From assembly GCF_001544515.1 (NCBI RefSeq), contig NZ_FCOL02000018.1:59136-123135 (forward strand): a stretch of DNA of 64,000 bases. The letters run 5' to 3'. The notes under the pieces were generated by a model. It was not told the origin of the DNA. It did not search any database and saw only the letters and a list, made by a program, of their open reading frames with translations. A program made the position numbers and the translations under genes. This DNA is from Caballeronia terrestris. Lineage in GTDB: Bacteria; Pseudomonadota; Gammaproteobacteria; Burkholderiales; Burkholderiaceae. This document shows positions 37,791 to 46,218 of this stretch, one piece after another. Position 1 is the stretch's first letter. Each line of letters begins with the position of its first letter.

Positions 37791-38210
37791 ATGAGCATCC
37801 TCTACAAGGCAACGGCAACGAGCAACGGCGGCCGCGACGGCCGGGCGGTATCGTTGGATCAGCAACTCGACGTGAAACTGAGCGCGCCGAAGGAACTCGG
37901 CGGCACGGGCGCACCGGGCACGAACCCGGAACAACTGTTCGCCGCTGGCTATTCGGCGTGTTTTTTGAGCGCAATGAAGTTCGTCGCGGGCCAGCAAAAG
38001 CGCATCATCCCCGCCGATACGACCGTCACCGCTGACGTCGGCGTCGGCCCGAACGACAACGGCGGCTTCAAGCTCGACATCGAACTGCGCGTCACCCTGC
38101 CGGGCCTGCCGGCTGGCGAAGCGCAACAACTCGTCGATGCCGCGCACCAGGTCTGCCCGTACTCGAACGCTACGCGCGGCAACGTCGACGTTCGCGTGAA
38201 ACTCGTCTGA
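37791..38210 (+). CDS. ohr: organic hydroperoxide resistance peroxidase Ohr
   Basis: 139 residues of the Ohr/OsmC fold. It is a lipoyl-dependent thiol peroxidase that reduces organic hydroperoxides. The two catalytic cysteines are Cys57 in GYSACFLSAM and Cys122 in HQVCPYSNATRGN, with the activating Arg18 in GGRDGRAVS. The ATG at 37791 has CAGGAG upstream. An upstream in-frame ATG at 37725 lies inside the operator. It is controlled by the adjacent ohrR. Confidence 0.95.
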   Translation: MSILYKATATSNGGRDGRAVSLDQQLDVKLSAPKELGGTGAPGTNPEQLFAAGYSACFLSAMKFVAGQQKRIIPADTTVTADVGVGPNDNGGFKLDIELRVTLPGLPAGEAQQLVDAAHQVCPYSNATRGNVDVRVKLV

Positions 38211-38248
38211 AGCATCAACGCCCGAGCACAACCCGGGCGTCAAAAAGC

Positions 38249-38274
38249 AAATGCCGGCTGGGAAGCCGGCATTT
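38249..38274 (+). terminator. terminator after ohr
   Basis: AAATGCCGGCT and AGCCGGCATTT pair perfectly around GGGA, and GTGTTTG follows. Confidence 0.88.
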
Positions 38275-38330
38275 GTGTTTGCTGCTTGCGCGCGGTTGTT
38301 GCGCGCTGCGCCTTCTACGGCGCCCCGCTC

Positions 38331-38504
38331 TTACTGAGCGAGCCACGACGGATGACGCTTCGAACCACGGCGATCCAGATTCTTCATACGATATTCGAGA
38401 TCGTAGATGTCAGTGGCTTCGGCGAGGTAAGCGTCGTCGCGTTCACGATCGCGCTGGTCGGGAGACTTCGTCAGGAACAGGAAAAGGCGGCTGAGCAGAT
38501 ACAT
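38331..38504 (-). CDS. DUF3563 small protein
   Basis: 57 codons on the minus strand, from an ATG at 38504 (GAGG seven bases upstream) to TAA. The sequence runs MYLLSRLFLFLTKSPDQ, then RDRERDDAYLAEATDIYDLE, then YRMKNLDRRG and ends HPSWLAQ. This matches my memory of DUF3563, a family of about 50 residues common in Burkholderia. The N-terminus is hydrophobic and the middle strongly charged. Its function is unknown; a membrane-associated regulator is possible. Two overlapping plus-strand frames here look like shadows. The promoter region holds two related palindromes. Confidence 0.85.
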   Translation of the reverse strand: MYLLSRLFLFLTKSPDQRDRERDDAYLAEATDIYDLEYRMKNLDRRGSKRHPSWLAQ

Positions 38505-38522
38505 GGTAGGGCCTCGAAAGAT

Positions 38523-38537
38523 TAGGGTATTTACCTA
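38523..38537. promoter_or_regulatory. palindrome 1 upstream of DUF3563 gene
   Basis: TAGGGTATTTACCTA is an imperfect palindrome 19 bp before the start codon, related to the site at 38553-38566. Confidence 0.45.
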
Positions 38538-38552
38538 TGACAGAATCGATTA

Positions 38553-38566
38553 TAGGGTAATCCCTA
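38553..38566. promoter_or_regulatory. palindrome 2 and -10 upstream of DUF3563 gene
   Basis: TAGGG-TAAT-CCCTA is a perfect interrupted palindrome that overlaps a minus-strand TATAAT (38549-38554), as a repressor site would. Confidence 0.55.
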
Positions 38567-38641
38567 GCAAAACACCAGTGTGCATCTATAGAACTTTGAT
38601 CCTAAAGACTTTTTTGCGACATATGAAACGTCCGATGGCCG

Positions 38642-39802
38642 TCAGGCAAGCAGTTCGTCGTTGACGGAGTGCCGCTCGACGCGCCGCTGATGCTTGAAGA
38701 ACTCCCACATCAGCGCCGACGAATCCGGCCCCTTTGACGAATGGAATGCGACTGTATCGTCGCCGCCGGCCCACGAATGGCCGAGCCCGCGCACGATGCA
38801 GGTCTTCACGACGCGGCGTCCGCTCTTCACGAAGTCGCGCACGACGCCGTCCGGCTGCTTTTCTTCTCGCGTTTCGCCTGCACGCCGCGCGCCAGCGGCA
38901 TCGATAAAGCCGTTCAGCCGCAGGAATTGCGTGGTCAGTTGCTCGGCGTTCGTCGCCGAAACGACGGAATCGAGCTCGCCATGCACGATGACGGCCGGCA
39001 TTCCCGGAAAGGCGCGCACGTTGACGCTGGCGTCGATCAGCGCGACCGGGTCGCTGCGGCTGCCACGGCGCATCACGTCCATCGCGGCGATAGCCGAGCG
39101 CGCCTCGCCGAATACGACGCCCGAGTGCAGGCCGACCGCCGCGAACACCGACGGGTAGCGGATCGCGAGCAGCGCAGCGAGCCCCGCGCCCGCCGACATC
39201 CCCCCGACATAGACGCGCTCGCTATCCAGCCGATGCTCCGCGACCACCGACTGCACCAGCGACACGACCGATGCCGCCTCGCCGCCGCCCGCGTTGCTCG
39301 CATCGTCATACCAGCGCCAGCAACGGTGCGCGTGGTCATGCTTGGACTGCTCGGGGTAAAGAACGGCAAAGCCGTAGCGGTCGGCGAGCAGATTGAGGCG
39401 CGTGCCTTGGGCGAATTCGTCGGCGTTTTGCTTACAGCCGTGCAGCATCACCACCAGAGGCATACGCCCGAGCGCCACGCCCGGCGGAAGATACAGCGCG
39501 TACGACATGTGATTGACGAAGCGGCCGGCCGTCGGGGGCGCGGAATGGAACGAGCGTTCCCATTTGCCACCCGCCCAGGCCGAAGCGCGGGGACGCACGC
39601 GCGACTCGCGCACCGGAGAACGCACAGCGATGCGCGGCGGCGGTGCGGCCTTGATCGGTGTCGGGGCTTTCGCCTTCTGGACGGTCGCAGCGCGCTTTTG
39701 CTTGGCGGGCGAGCGCGGCTTGGGCGCACGAGCCGGTTCGGGCTGACCGGCAATCAGGCGGCGCAGTCCGCGCAGCCAGAGATTGGTGAGACTTTTGGGC
39801 AT
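38642..39802 (-). CDS. PHB depolymerase-family esterase
   Basis: 386 residues from the ATG at 39802, with GGAGG upstream. The first about 90 residues are basic and rich in proline and alanine. The alpha/beta-hydrolase domain begins near residue 100 (MSYALYLPPGV and LVVMLHGCKQNADEFA). The nucleophile Ser lies in GGMSAGAGLAALLA. The acid and base follow in VIVHGELDSVV and RGLGHSWAGG. The oxyanion-hole LHGC is typical of the polyhydroxybutyrate depolymerase/feruloyl-esterase type (LpqC-like). No Sec signal is evident, so an intracellular role on PHB or short esters is possible. Confidence 0.88.
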   Translation of the reverse strand: MPKSLTNLWLRGLRRLIAGQPEPARAPKPRSPAKQKRAATVQKAKAPTPIKAAPPPRIAVRSPVRESRVRPRASAWAGGKWERSFHSAPPTAGRFVNHMSYALYLPPGVALGRMPLVVMLHGCKQNADEFAQGTRLNLLADRYGFAVLYPEQSKHDHAHRCWRWYDDASNAGGGEAASVVSLVQSVVAEHRLDSERVYVGGMSAGAGLAALLAIRYPSVFAAVGLHSGVVFGEARSAIAAMDVMRRGSRSDPVALIDASVNVRAFPGMPAVIVHGELDSVVSATNAEQLTTQFLRLNGFIDAAGARRAGETREEKQPDGVVRDFVKSGRRVVKTCIVRGLGHSWAGGDDTVAFHSSKGPDSSALMWEFFKHQRRVERHSVNDELLA

Positions 39803-40138
39803 CGAATGGGACCTCCACAGCATGCAGTTTGATCCGGCGCGACGGGGGGCGCGCAGCGGAAGTTGTTGCGATGCACAATAACATCGATCGCGACGGCATG
39901 TGTGTAATAGGATGTTTAAAAACCTACCTATTTCCGTCTGATCATGTATTTAATCCGACTTTAGACGAACTTGATGCATTTTAGCCGCACGAACACCGCA
40001 GCCGGACGGTAAAATTCAGCAATATCTTGTACGGGTATACTCTTAATAAGCCTACAAATAACGTTCGTTGCGCCGCCCGGTCGCGGGCTTGGCTTCCGCG
40101 TTGCAGCAACCATCGTTCCACCTGCTAAAAAAAATTCG
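39803..40138. other. AT-rich divergent intergenic region
   Basis: About 336 bp between the esterase and the PAP2 gene. The stretch 39900-40070 is unusually AT-rich for this genome (for example GTTTAAAAACCTACCTATTT). No gene or clear promoter pair was seen. Confidence 0.55.
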
Positions 40139-40822
40139 ATGCCTATTTTTTCCCCTTCGCTCTGGTCTTCGATTACCGCGCTCGGCAGTGTCGGCGTGAT
40201 GACTCCGCTCGCGCTCGCCGTCGCCTTGTGGCTCGCGCTGGGCTATCCGCGCCGTTACGCGCTTGGCTGGCTCGGACTGCTCGCGGGCGCAGTCGGGCTC
40301 GTGTTTCTCAGCAAGATCGCGTTCATCGGATGGGGCATGGGCGTGCGCGGCTGGGATTTCACCGGCATCAGCGGGCACGCGATGGTCGCGACCGCGGTGC
40401 TTCCCGTGGCGCTCTTCGTCGCGTTTGTGCCCACGCGCGGTGCATGGCGCGCGGCCGGCGTGTCGATTGGGCTCGTGGCGGGGATCGTCGTCGGAGTGTC
40501 GCGCGTTGTGCTGGGTGCGCATTCGGCGTCGGAGGTGATTGCCGGTTGTGCGCTTGGTGCCGTGGTCGCGGTCGGGTTCGCGCGGATGGCCTGGCGCGCG
40601 GAGGCTGGACGGCTGTCGCCGGCGCCGGTCGCGACGAGCCTCGCGGTGGTGGCGATCACGCTGCACGGCGTGCCGGTGCCGAGCCATCAGTGGATCACAC
40701 AGATCGCGCTGCAGTTGTCGGGCCACGAGCGGCCGTACGTGCGCGCGCGCTGGAAAGCGGGGCGCTACGACGCGCCGATGCGGCGTACCGAGGTCGTCGT
40801 GCCCCGCGCTGCAGACGCCTGA
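40139..40822 (+). CDS. PAP2-family membrane phosphatase
   Basis: 227 residues with about five or six hydrophobic helices and a basic soluble tail. The PAP2 motifs are degenerate but visible: GISGHAMVATAVLPVAL (domain 2 His) and GVSRVVLGAHSASEVIAG (domain 3 SR...H). The KxxxxxxRP domain 1 is not obvious, though SKIAFIGWGMGVRGW may stand in for it. Related enzymes dephosphorylate phosphatidic acid, undecaprenyl diphosphate or lipid A. The DNA upstream is AT-rich, and no strong ribosome site precedes the ATG. Confidence 0.82.
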   Translation: MPIFSPSLWSSITALGSVGVMTPLALAVALWLALGYPRRYALGWLGLLAGAVGLVFLSKIAFIGWGMGVRGWDFTGISGHAMVATAVLPVALFVAFVPTRGAWRAAGVSIGLVAGIVVGVSRVVLGAHSASEVIAGCALGAVVAVGFARMAWRAEAGRLSPAPVATSLAVVAITLHGVPVPSHQWITQIALQLSGHERPYVRARWKAGRYDAPMRRTEVVVPRAADA

Positions 40823-40892
40823 AGGCGCAAGCCGTTTGCCTGTCGCGGCGGCCGATCGAAGGCTTGCTTCGCCAGAGTCGTTGGAGCAGTTC

Positions 40893-41696
40893 CTAGTCGT
40901 CCACGCCGAGAATCACGCTCGATCCCTTGATGACCGCTACCGCAGTTTCCCCCGGCGCAAGTCCGAGCGCATCGACGCTCTGATTAGTAATGATCGCCGT
41001 GATCGTGCTCGACCCGCCGATCGCGAGCGATACCTCCGCATTCACCGCCCCGCGCGTCACGCGCTCGATGGTGCCCTTCAGCTGATTGCGCGCCGAGATC
41101 CGCACCGGTTCGTCGGCCATCAGCATGACCCACGACGCCTTGATCAGCGCCACCGCGTCGCGCCCGGGCGTGAGTCCAAGCACCTCCGCGCTCTCATGCG
41201 TGACGACCGCGACGATCGATTGGCCGCCCGGCAACGCGAGTTCCACCTCGTCGTTGACTGAGCCGCGCGTGACTCTCGTCACCTTTCCCGCCAGTTGGTT
41301 GCGCGCGCTCGTCTTCATGCCGATTCTCCCGATCAACGGCCAGTTTTCGGCAAATCCGTCGATTGCCGCGCCCGCCTGCTCCAGAAACTTGCGATGCTCG
41401 CGCTCGATGGCGCGAAACGTATCGATGAGACGCAGCGCCGCGGGCGTCAGCGTCGTGCCACCGCCGCCCTTGCCGCCGCTCGCGCGCACGACGAGCGGCT
41501 CGCCGGCGAGATTGTTCATCGCGTCGATGGCGTCCCACGCCGCCTTGTAGCTCATGCCGACCGCTTTCGCCGCGCCTGTGATGGATCCTGTCTCGCGGAT
41601 CGCCGCCAGGAGGCCGATGCGTGCCGCGCCGCCGAGCGTCTGCTCGCCGCTTCGCAGCCACACGGACCCGTCGACGTCGAGCGATTCATCCTTCAT
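40893..41696 (-). CDS. modE: molybdate-responsive regulator ModE
   Basis: 267 residues: an N-terminal winged helix (TGSITGAAKAVGMSYKAAWDAI) followed by two tandem TOBE/Mop domains of about 65 residues each (SARNQLAGKVTRVTRG and ISARNQLKGTIERVTRG), which bind molybdate or tungstate. This is the standard ModE arrangement, controlling molybdate uptake and molybdoenzyme genes, but no mod transporter genes lie nearby. Its start overlaps the stop of a CHAD-domain gene as ATGA, which couples it to an apparently phosphate-linked gene. Confidence 0.93.
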   Translation of the reverse strand: MKDESLDVDGSVWLRSGEQTLGGAARIGLLAAIRETGSITGAAKAVGMSYKAAWDAIDAMNNLAGEPLVVRASGGKGGGGTTLTPAALRLIDTFRAIEREHRKFLEQAGAAIDGFAENWPLIGRIGMKTSARNQLAGKVTRVTRGSVNDEVELALPGGQSIVAVVTHESAEVLGLTPGRDAVALIKASWVMLMADEPVRISARNQLKGTIERVTRGAVNAEVSLAIGGSSTITAIITNQSVDALGLAPGETAVAVIKGSSVILGVDD

Positions 41697-43138
41697 TCGT
41701 GCGCCCCCGTTTTTTTGAGACGCGGTTTTTCGATCGATCGCAGAATGCGCTCGCCCTCCTCCGCATCCTTATGCTCCGATACCGCCGCCCACGCGCGCGC
41801 GAAGCCGCGCTGGTAGTCGCTGGCCTCGGGGAGCGCCGAGAGACGCTCGGCGGCCACCGCGGCGTCGTTACCTTCGCCGAGCACGGTCTGCAGTCGCGAC
41901 AGCTTTTTCGCTGTGTCACCGCGCGCTTGCCGCGTCGTCAGCGAGCGCAGGAATTCGAGCGCATAGCGCAGCCGCTTCGCATGAATTCGCACGCGATGCC
42001 GCGTGCGTACGTCGAGCGTCGTCAGGTCAGGCACGTTGACGATTTTCCGGTAATTCTTGCGGATTCGTTTCTTCGCAAAGTCGGCGAGCGCGACGGGCGC
42101 GTCGTCCGGACGCAGCCCGATTCGCGCCAGCCATTCGATGAACGCAAGCGAAAGCCGCGCATAGCGCTTCGCGTGCAGCGCATGGGCGAGCCTCGTGCGC
42201 GCGGCGTGGCGCTTGGCGTCTGCGGCGTCGATCACGGCCTGCCACGACGGGCCGCCCGCGTCCGCGGCGGCATAGGCTGGAAGCGTGGTATCCGTGAAAA
42301 CGTCCCAGTCGCGGGCGTCGCCTAGCAATTCGCCGAACCATTTCAGATCGGGCGCGATGGTTTCGTTCCATACGGCGTCGACGTCGTCGGGGAAAAGCTT
42401 GAGCAGCGTCTTCAGCCGCCGCTGCGCGACGCGCAACTGATGCACGCGTTCGACTTCGAGCGAATGGCGCGCGCCGGCGTCGTTGCCGAACCAGTGCATC
42501 GCGATCGATGCCGCGATAGTCACAAACGCCTCGCGGGCCGTCGATTCCAGCGGCAAATCGATCTTCGATGCATGGACTTCCGGCGCTTCGGGCGATTCGT
42601 CGCCGACGGCCAGCAGAGAGAACGGCGCGGCATCTACCGCTTCGCGCGCCAGGCGGAACACGGCATCGAGCACGGTTTCATCGTCGCCGGGGGCGGACAG
42701 GCATAGCGTCGGGCGTTCGTCGTCTTGCGCGGCAAGCGTGGCCAGCACGTCGCCGATGCGCCATTCGATGCGCCGCGATTCGCGTGCAGGGCCGGCGTCC
42801 AGCGCGATGCCCTTGAGCGCCGAGAGCGCGTGGCCGGAGTCGGCGAGTTCGTCGAGCGTGGCGGAGACGTCGCCCGGGGCGGGCCGCGCGAACTTGCGGC
42901 AGCGCGTGAGGCCCGGCAGCACAGGCGCCAGGATTTCGACCGCGTGCAGCGTGCCCGCGCCGTCCTGCGTCTCGATCCAGAGACACCAGCCGTGTGCGTC
43001 GCTTTCGAGTTCCTGCAGGACGGCACGCGAGCGCGCCGCCTCGACCTCCGCGAACGACGGCAGCGCCGCCACCGCCCTCGCCAGTTGGTCGAACGTCTTT
43101 TCCTGCGAGCCCAGCGCCAGTTCCACCCAAGCCGTCAT
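41693..43138 (-). CDS. CHAD-domain protein, probably with degenerate CYTH part
   Basis: 481 residues. The C-terminal half (about residues 215-470) is a CHAD domain: helical and rich in conserved His, Arg and Lys (VERVHQLRVAQRRLKTLLKL and RIHAKRLRYALEFLRSL), which binds polyphosphate. The N-terminal 200 residues begin like a CYTH domain (VELALGS) but lack a clear ExExK motif, so a catalytic triphosphatase is doubtful. GAGGG precedes the ATG. It is divergent from a Pit phosphate transporter (150 bp) and overlaps modE. The context points to phosphate or polyphosphate handling. Confidence 0.88.
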   Translation of the reverse strand: MTAWVELALGSQEKTFDQLARAVAALPSFAEVEAARSRAVLQELESDAHGWCLWIETQDGAGTLHAVEILAPVLPGLTRCRKFARPAPGDVSATLDELADSGHALSALKGIALDAGPARESRRIEWRIGDVLATLAAQDDERPTLCLSAPGDDETVLDAVFRLAREAVDAAPFSLLAVGDESPEAPEVHASKIDLPLESTAREAFVTIAASIAMHWFGNDAGARHSLEVERVHQLRVAQRRLKTLLKLFPDDVDAVWNETIAPDLKWFGELLGDARDWDVFTDTTLPAYAAADAGGPSWQAVIDAADAKRHAARTRLAHALHAKRYARLSLAFIEWLARIGLRPDDAPVALADFAKKRIRKNYRKIVNVPDLTTLDVRTRHRVRIHAKRLRYALEFLRSLTTRQARGDTAKKLSRLQTVLGEGNDAAVAAERLSALPEASDYQRGFARAWAAVSEHKDAEEGERILRSIEKPRLKKTGAHE

Positions 43139-43288
43139 AAATCCCTCGCACGTTACGCACGCCGCCCCGCGTCAGATCAGACGATTTCGGGCACGGCGTG
43201 CGGTCATCAAAGCGACACAAAGCGCATGCAACCATGCTGGATCGTCAGCAGTTCAGCCTACCTCGCCACGCCCAATCAAGGACGCATC

Positions 43289-44875
43289 ATGACTGATCTC
43301 GCCTTTCCACAATCAAGAGCAGGCCGCTCGCCCGGTCAGCGGCTCGCGCTGCTGCTCTTCGTCATCGTTATCGTGGCGGGCGCGATTTACTGCGTCACGC
43401 ACCTGCTGAGCGATCTCGAATCCGTGCAGCAGTCGTCGGTTATGCCGTACGTGCTGCTCGGCGTTGCGCTCCTGATCGCGCTCGGTTTCGAATTCGTCAA
43501 CGGTTTCCACGATACCGCCAACGCGGTCGCCACGGTCATCTACACGCACTCGCTCACGCCGAATCTCGCGGTCGTCTGGTCCGGTGCCTGGAACTTCATC
43601 GGCGTCCTGGTTTCGAGCGGCGCCGTCGCGTTCGGCATCCTGCAATTGTTGCCCGTCGAGCTGATCATCGGCGTCGGGTCGTCGCAGGGCTTCGCGATGG
43701 TCTTCGCGCTCCTCATCGCCGCAATCATCTGGAATCTTGGCACGTGGGCCCTCGGCCTTCCTTCTTCGAGTTCCCATACGCTGATCGGTTCGGTGATCGG
43801 GGTCGGATTGATGAACCAGATGTTGCACGGGACCAACGGCACGTCGGGCGTCGACTGGAGCCAGGCGCTTTCGGTCGGCAAGTCGCTGCTGTTTTCGCCG
43901 TTGATCGGCTTCGTGGCCGCGGGCTTTTTGCTCTACGTGCTCAAGCTCGTCGTGAAGATTCCCGCGCTCTACAAGGAGCCGGAAAAGAACACGCCGCCGC
44001 CGTTCTGGATCCGCTGCCTGCTGATCCTGACGTGCACGGGCGTGTCGTTCGCGCACGGCTCCAATGACGGCCAGAAGGGTATGGGTCTCATCATGCTGAT
44101 CCTGATCGGTACGGTGCCGACCGCCTACGCGCTTAACAAGGCCGTAACCACCGGCGAAACGCAGACGTTCCTGTCGGTCAGCCACCACGCGTCGGAAACG
44201 CTGCAGCGCTACAGCAACGGCGCGGCGCCCGTCGCCGATCCGCGCGCCGACGTCCAGCATTACGTGCAGACGAAGACGCTCGCGCCGAATACGGTCGTCG
44301 CGGTGAAACAGGTGGTCGATCTCATCGATTCGCAGGTGCGCCCGAACGGCTCAATCTCGGCGCTGCCGCAGGGCATCGTCAACAACGTGCGCAACAACAT
44401 GTACATCGTGTCCGAGGCGCTGCGCCTGATGGAAAAGCAGAAATCGCCCGCGTTCGCGGCCGTCGACGTCGCCGTCCTTGAAAACTACAAGCATCAGCTC
44501 GACCACGCGACCAAGTTCATCCCGACGTGGGTGAAGGTGGCGGTCGCCGTCGCGCTTGGCCTCGGGACGATGGTCGGCTGGAAGCGCATCGTGGTGACGG
44601 TCGGCGAGCGCATCGGCAAGACGCATCTGACGTATGGACAAGGCGCATCGGCGGAACTCGTCGCGATGCTGACGATCGGCGCCGCCGACGTCTACGGCCT
44701 GCCGGTAAGTACGACGCACGTGCTGTCGTCGGGCGTCGCGGGGACGATGGCCGCCAACGGCTCCGGGCTGCAATGGCGCACGGTGCGCAGCCTCGCGCTC
44801 GCGTGGATTCTGACGCTGCCGGTCTCGATCGCGCTGGCGGGCGGCCTCTTCTGGGCGTTCCGCGGCATCTTCTGA
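43289..44875 (+). CDS. pit: inorganic phosphate transporter, PiT family
   Basis: 528 residues with about ten hydrophobic segments and a large central soluble part. The two PiT repeats are present: GFEFVNGFHDTANAVATVIYT near residue 70 and GVSFAHGSNDGQKGMGLIML near residue 255, with SSSSHTLIGSVIG and VSTTHVLSSGVAGTM as the paired loops. It carries metal-phosphate complexes in symport with protons. AAGGA precedes the ATG. It is divergent from a CHAD-domain gene. No Pho box was recognised between them. Confidence 0.93.
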   Translation: MTDLAFPQSRAGRSPGQRLALLLFVIVIVAGAIYCVTHLLSDLESVQQSSVMPYVLLGVALLIALGFEFVNGFHDTANAVATVIYTHSLTPNLAVVWSGAWNFIGVLVSSGAVAFGILQLLPVELIIGVGSSQGFAMVFALLIAAIIWNLGTWALGLPSSSSHTLIGSVIGVGLMNQMLHGTNGTSGVDWSQALSVGKSLLFSPLIGFVAAGFLLYVLKLVVKIPALYKEPEKNTPPPFWIRCLLILTCTGVSFAHGSNDGQKGMGLIMLILIGTVPTAYALNKAVTTGETQTFLSVSHHASETLQRYSNGAAPVADPRADVQHYVQTKTLAPNTVVAVKQVVDLIDSQVRPNGSISALPQGIVNNVRNNMYIVSEALRLMEKQKSPAFAAVDVAVLENYKHQLDHATKFIPTWVKVAVAVALGLGTMVGWKRIVVTVGERIGKTHLTYGQGASAELVAMLTIGAADVYGLPVSTTHVLSSGVAGTMAANGSGLQWRTVRSLALAWILTLPVSIALAGGLFWAFRGIF

Positions 44876-44996
44876 AGCGCGCTTACAAAAACGCGCGGAC
44901 GAGTGTGCAACTTTTTCCGACCGCACTCGTTTGCGACGTGACTGCGTCGGTCGTGGCGCGGTCCAGACTCCTTATGGCGCAAGGCCTTCGCATAAG

Positions 44997-45012
44997 TGGC
45001 ACGCACTTTGCT
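44997..45012 (+). promoter_or_regulatory. sigma-54 promoter upstream of DUF3309 gene
   Basis: TGGCACG-CACT-TTGCT matches the -24/-12 consensus at every conserved base, with the invariant GG and GC ten bases apart. It lies 131 bp before the DUF3309 start on the same strand, in an intergenic region. Transcription would begin near 45023. Control by an enhancer-binding protein under nitrogen, stress or surface conditions is expected. Confidence 0.8.
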
Positions 45013-45143
45013 GAAAGCCTAGTGTCGATCGCAATCCACCAAGGGAATCGCGGCGGCGGGACATCCGCCGCGTGACGCGCCGTTGTCCGACGTGCGCGCA
45101 GTGCCCGCCAAATCCTGCGATCTTTGAATAAGGAGAAGTCGAA

Positions 45144-45302
45144 ATGACGATCGGAACCATCTTGCTGATCATCCTGATCCTGATGCTCGTCGGGGCCATT
45201 CCGTCGTGGCCGCATAGCCGCAGCTGGGGCTATGGGCCGAGCGGTATCCTCGGTGTCGTGCTGGTCGTGGTGATCGTGCTGCTGCTCATGGGACGTTTAT
45301 AA
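45144..45302 (+). CDS. DUF3309 small membrane protein
   Basis: 52 residues, MTIGTILLIILILMLVGAIP, then SWPHSRSWGYGPSGILG, then a second hydrophobic run ending LLLMGRL. AAGGAG stands at ideal spacing. This matches the DUF3309 pattern: two membrane segments joined by a conserved PxWPHSRxWGYxPSG loop. The function is unknown. A consensus sigma-54 promoter lies 131 bp upstream, which suggests conditional expression. The next gene, an SDR, is separated by a strong terminator. Confidence 0.88.
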   Translation: MTIGTILLIILILMLVGAIPSWPHSRSWGYGPSGILGVVLVVVIVLLLMGRL

Positions 45303-45375
45303 GAACACTCTGACGCTATCTGCGTTTTGATTTGAACGGTGCTAAGTTTCTGATCTTGGCCCGTTCGATACGACT

Positions 45376-45416
45376 CGGTTGACGGGCTGCCCTCTGGCCC
45401 GTCAACCGTTTTTTTT
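45376..45416 (+). terminator. strong intrinsic terminator or attenuator before the SDR gene
   Basis: CGGTTGACGGGC and GCCCGTCAACCG form a perfect 12-bp stem with a 9-nt loop, followed by nine T residues. The SDR ribosome site GGGAG follows within a few bases, and the ATG is 13 bp after the T-run, so no promoter fits between. Confidence 0.92.
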
Positions 45417-45429
45417 GGGAGACCCACCG

Positions 45430-46218
45430 ATGGACTTGCACCTCGACAACAAGCTCGCACTCGTATCCGGATCGACGAAGGGGATCGGCCACGCGATCGC
45501 GGTGAGCCTCGCGCGCGAAGGCGCGCGCGTGATCGTGAACGGCCGCACGCAGGCCTCCGTCGACGATGCGCTCGCGAAACTGCGCGAGCAGGTGCCTGGC
45601 GCGAAGGCCGAGGGTTTCGCCGGCAACCTTGCGGAGCGCGAGCAGGTGGACGCGATCGTCGCGCGCTATCCGGCGGTCGACGTGCTCGTGAACAACCTCG
45701 GCATCTTCGATCCGAAACCGTTCGACGAGATCCCCGACGAGGACTGGCAACACTTTTTCGAGACGAACGTGATGTCGGGCGTGCGGCTTTCGCGCGCGTA
45801 TCTGCCGAAGATGAAGGAGAAGAACTGGGGGCGCGTGGTGTTCATCAGCAGCGAGAGCGGCATCCAGATTCCGGTCGAGATGATTCACTACGGCGTGACG
45901 AAGACGGCGCAGCTCGGGTTGTCGCGTGGACTCGCCGAGAGTTGCGCGGGAACCGGCGTGACGGTCAACGCGGTGCTGCCGGGGCCGACGCATTCCGATG
46001 GCGTCGAGGAAATGGCGCGGAAGATGGGCGGCGGGAAGTCGTTCGCGGAGTTCGAGAAGGAGTTTTTCGAGACGGCGCGGGCGAGTTCGCTGATCAAGCG
46101 CTTCGCGACGACGGAAGAGGTCGCGAACATGGTGGTGTATGTGTGCTCGGAGGCGTCGTCGGCAACGAACGGGGCGGCGCTGAGGGTCGATGGAGGGGTG
46201 GTCAAGTCGGCGTTTTGA
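45430..46218 (+). CDS. short-chain dehydrogenase/reductase
   Basis: 262 residues. The NAD(P)-binding start is ALVSGSTKGIGHAIAVSLA, and NNLGIF stands where NNAG is usual. The catalytic Ser is in VFISSESG and the Tyr and Lys in HYGVTKTAQL. The C-terminal third ends in GAALRVDGGVVKS, as in 3-oxoacyl-ACP-reductase-like SDRs. The substrate is unknown. The gene lies immediately behind a strong intrinsic terminator, so its expression must depend on read-through or an undetected mechanism. A small-RNA promoter overlaps its stop codon. Confidence 0.93.
   Translation: MDLHLDNKLALVSGSTKGIGHAIAVSLAREGARVIVNGRTQASVDDALAKLREQVPGAKAEGFAGNLAEREQVDAIVARYPAVDVLVNNLGIFDPKPFDEIPDEDWQHFFETNVMSGVRLSRAYLPKMKEKNWGRVVFISSESGIQIPVEMIHYGVTKTAQLGLSRGLAESCAGTGVTVNAVLPGPTHSDGVEEMARKMGGGKSFAEFEKEFFETARASSLIKRFATTEEVANMVVYVCSEASSATNGAALRVDGGVVKSAF

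Noticed and set aside
38286..38525. Plus-strand frames over the DUF3563 gene
   Set aside because: The minus-strand 57-residue frame has a ribosome site, matching family pattern and promoter, and the plus-strand frames have none.
43139..43288. Pho box or riboswitch before pit
   Set aside because: No CTGTCAT-type repeats or structured leader could be recognised.
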